DNA from: Verrucomicrobiota bacterium
Lineage (GTDB): Bacteria > Verrucomicrobiota > Verrucomicrobiia > Limisphaerales > JAEYXS01
DNA length: 6,921 nt
Assembly (NCBI GenBank): GCA_021156225.1
Contig: JAJNBN010000185.1
Location: 1-6,921, forward strand
Reading direction: 5' to 3'
A program made the translations under genes and the position numbers. Shown piece after piece: positions 6,500 through 6,921 of the stretch; positions within the stretch are counted from its first letter, which is position 1, and each line of letters opens with the position of its first letter. The notes beneath the pieces are model-generated. The model saw nothing but the letters and a program-made list of their open reading frames with translations, was not told the DNA's origin and did not search any database.

Positions 6500-6577
6500 G
6501 TGTTCTTGCTTAATGCCCCATGCTCAGCCGTGATGGGTTGCGACTGGGAAGGCCGTATCAGTTTTCCGGCCATCCAG
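6500..6577 (-). other. Intergenic gap without a strong signal
   Basis: This gap lies between the lipoprotein stop and the start of the 171-residue gene. On the minus strand it holds an imperfect hairpin (GGCCG/CGGCC extended by CTGG/CCAG across an internal loop) with no U-run, and a CCCAT/ATGGG pair with an 11-base loop. Neither is a convincing terminator, and no clear promoter was found. Readthrough from the lipoprotein gene into the next gene is possible. Confidence 0.4.
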
Positions 6578-6904
6578 TCAGGGTAAGTGGGTGACGGCAT
6601 TGCTCCTCTGGTAAAATTTGATTCCCCGAATGCGGTTGGTTAGCTGGAAAGGCCAATCGGGACTGAGAAGTGCGGTCGAACCATCGGCAAGGTCATACTC
6701 GTAAGCCAAGATGCCGCTGCCGACGGCACGGTCATACTTGCCAAATTTATCCATGACCTGCTGCAGGGTCATGTTGGTGGTGATATTGCCAAAGTTGGCG
6801 ATGGTGCGGGGCATCGGATTGGGAGCGGATGGGGGCTGCGCCGCCGGCTGGCCGCAGCCCGTCACGAGGGCGACCAACAAAAGGAGGGCGATGAATATCT
6901 TCAT
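6578..6904 (-). CDS. Small lipoprotein with a BamE/SmpA-like domain
   Basis: The 108-residue product has a classic lipoprotein signal: a short basic start (MK), a hydrophobic core and the lipobox VTGC with Cys17 as the lipidation site. A Pro/Ala-rich linker (QPAAQPPSAPNPMP) follows. The remaining part (about 36-105) has NMTLQQVMDKFGKYDRAVGS, resembling the GMTxxEVxxxxGxPD core of small BamE/SmpA-like outer-membrane lipoprotein domains, then EYDLADGSTALL and a beta-rich end. True BamE function is not claimed because similar cores occur in many unrelated small lipoproteins. Its start is 17 bases from the window edge, so its upstream neighbour and promoter are not visible. Confidence 0.75.
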   Translation of the reverse strand: MKIFIALLLLVALVTGCGQPAAQPPSAPNPMPRTIANFGNITTNMTLQQVMDKFGKYDRAVGSGILAYEYDLADGSTALLSPDWPFQLTNRIRGIKFYQRSNAVTHLP

Positions 6905-6921
6905 TGGGATGCGACAGCCTG

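Noticed and set aside
6541..6577. A hairpin after the lipoprotein gene as a terminator
   Set aside because: The stem is only 5 bp plus 4 bp across an internal loop and has no U-run on the minus strand.

Overview
The window is GC-rich and fully bacterial, with five or six compact gene units. The gene families point to the Verrucomicrobiota/PVC group: an FAD-dependent oxidoreductase with a golvesin/xanthan-lyase-like tail, a thioredoxin plus double-PDZ secreted protein with a CXXCH motif, and a NosR-like/ApbE pair. This placement comes from recalled family distributions and was not tested by a search.

Left part, plus strand. The 3' end of an FAD-dependent oxidoreductase gene enters from the left edge, ends at 913, and is followed by a strong intrinsic terminator (931-970). 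A 168-base gap follows. It holds an 8-bp inverted repeat with a third copy of the half-site (974-1015) and a C-rich/G-rich hairpin repeat (1036-1086) that runs into the proposed start codon of the next gene.

Middle, plus strand (1082-3417). A two-gene operon joined by an ATGA overlap encodes a short NosR-like membrane protein (periplasmic FMN-binding domain, polytopic membrane part, two CX3CP motifs) and a secreted ApbE-type FAD:protein FMN transferase. The natural reading is that ApbE attaches FMN covalently to the NosR-like partner, giving a flavinylated transmembrane electron-transfer module. The expected flavinylation site is present but divergent (AGSS instead of SGAT).

Right part, minus strand (6904 down to 3421). 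Five genes run leftwards: a small lipoprotein, an unrecognised 171-residue protein with an internal duplication, a DUF1990/UPF0548 protein (ATGA overlap with the previous gene), an exported thioredoxin-CXXCH-PDZ-PDZ protein, and a DUF3267-type membrane zinc metalloprotease gene. The last is interrupted by an apparent one-base deletion. It converges tail to tail with apbE, with only three bases between the stop codons and no terminator visible.

The most notable items are the flavinylation module with its atypical acceptor site, the frameshifted metalloprotease gene, the thioredoxin/CXXCH/PDZ fusion, and the tandem-repeat protein that no family I know explains. I see no tRNA, rRNA, CRISPR array, insertion sequence or phage gene.
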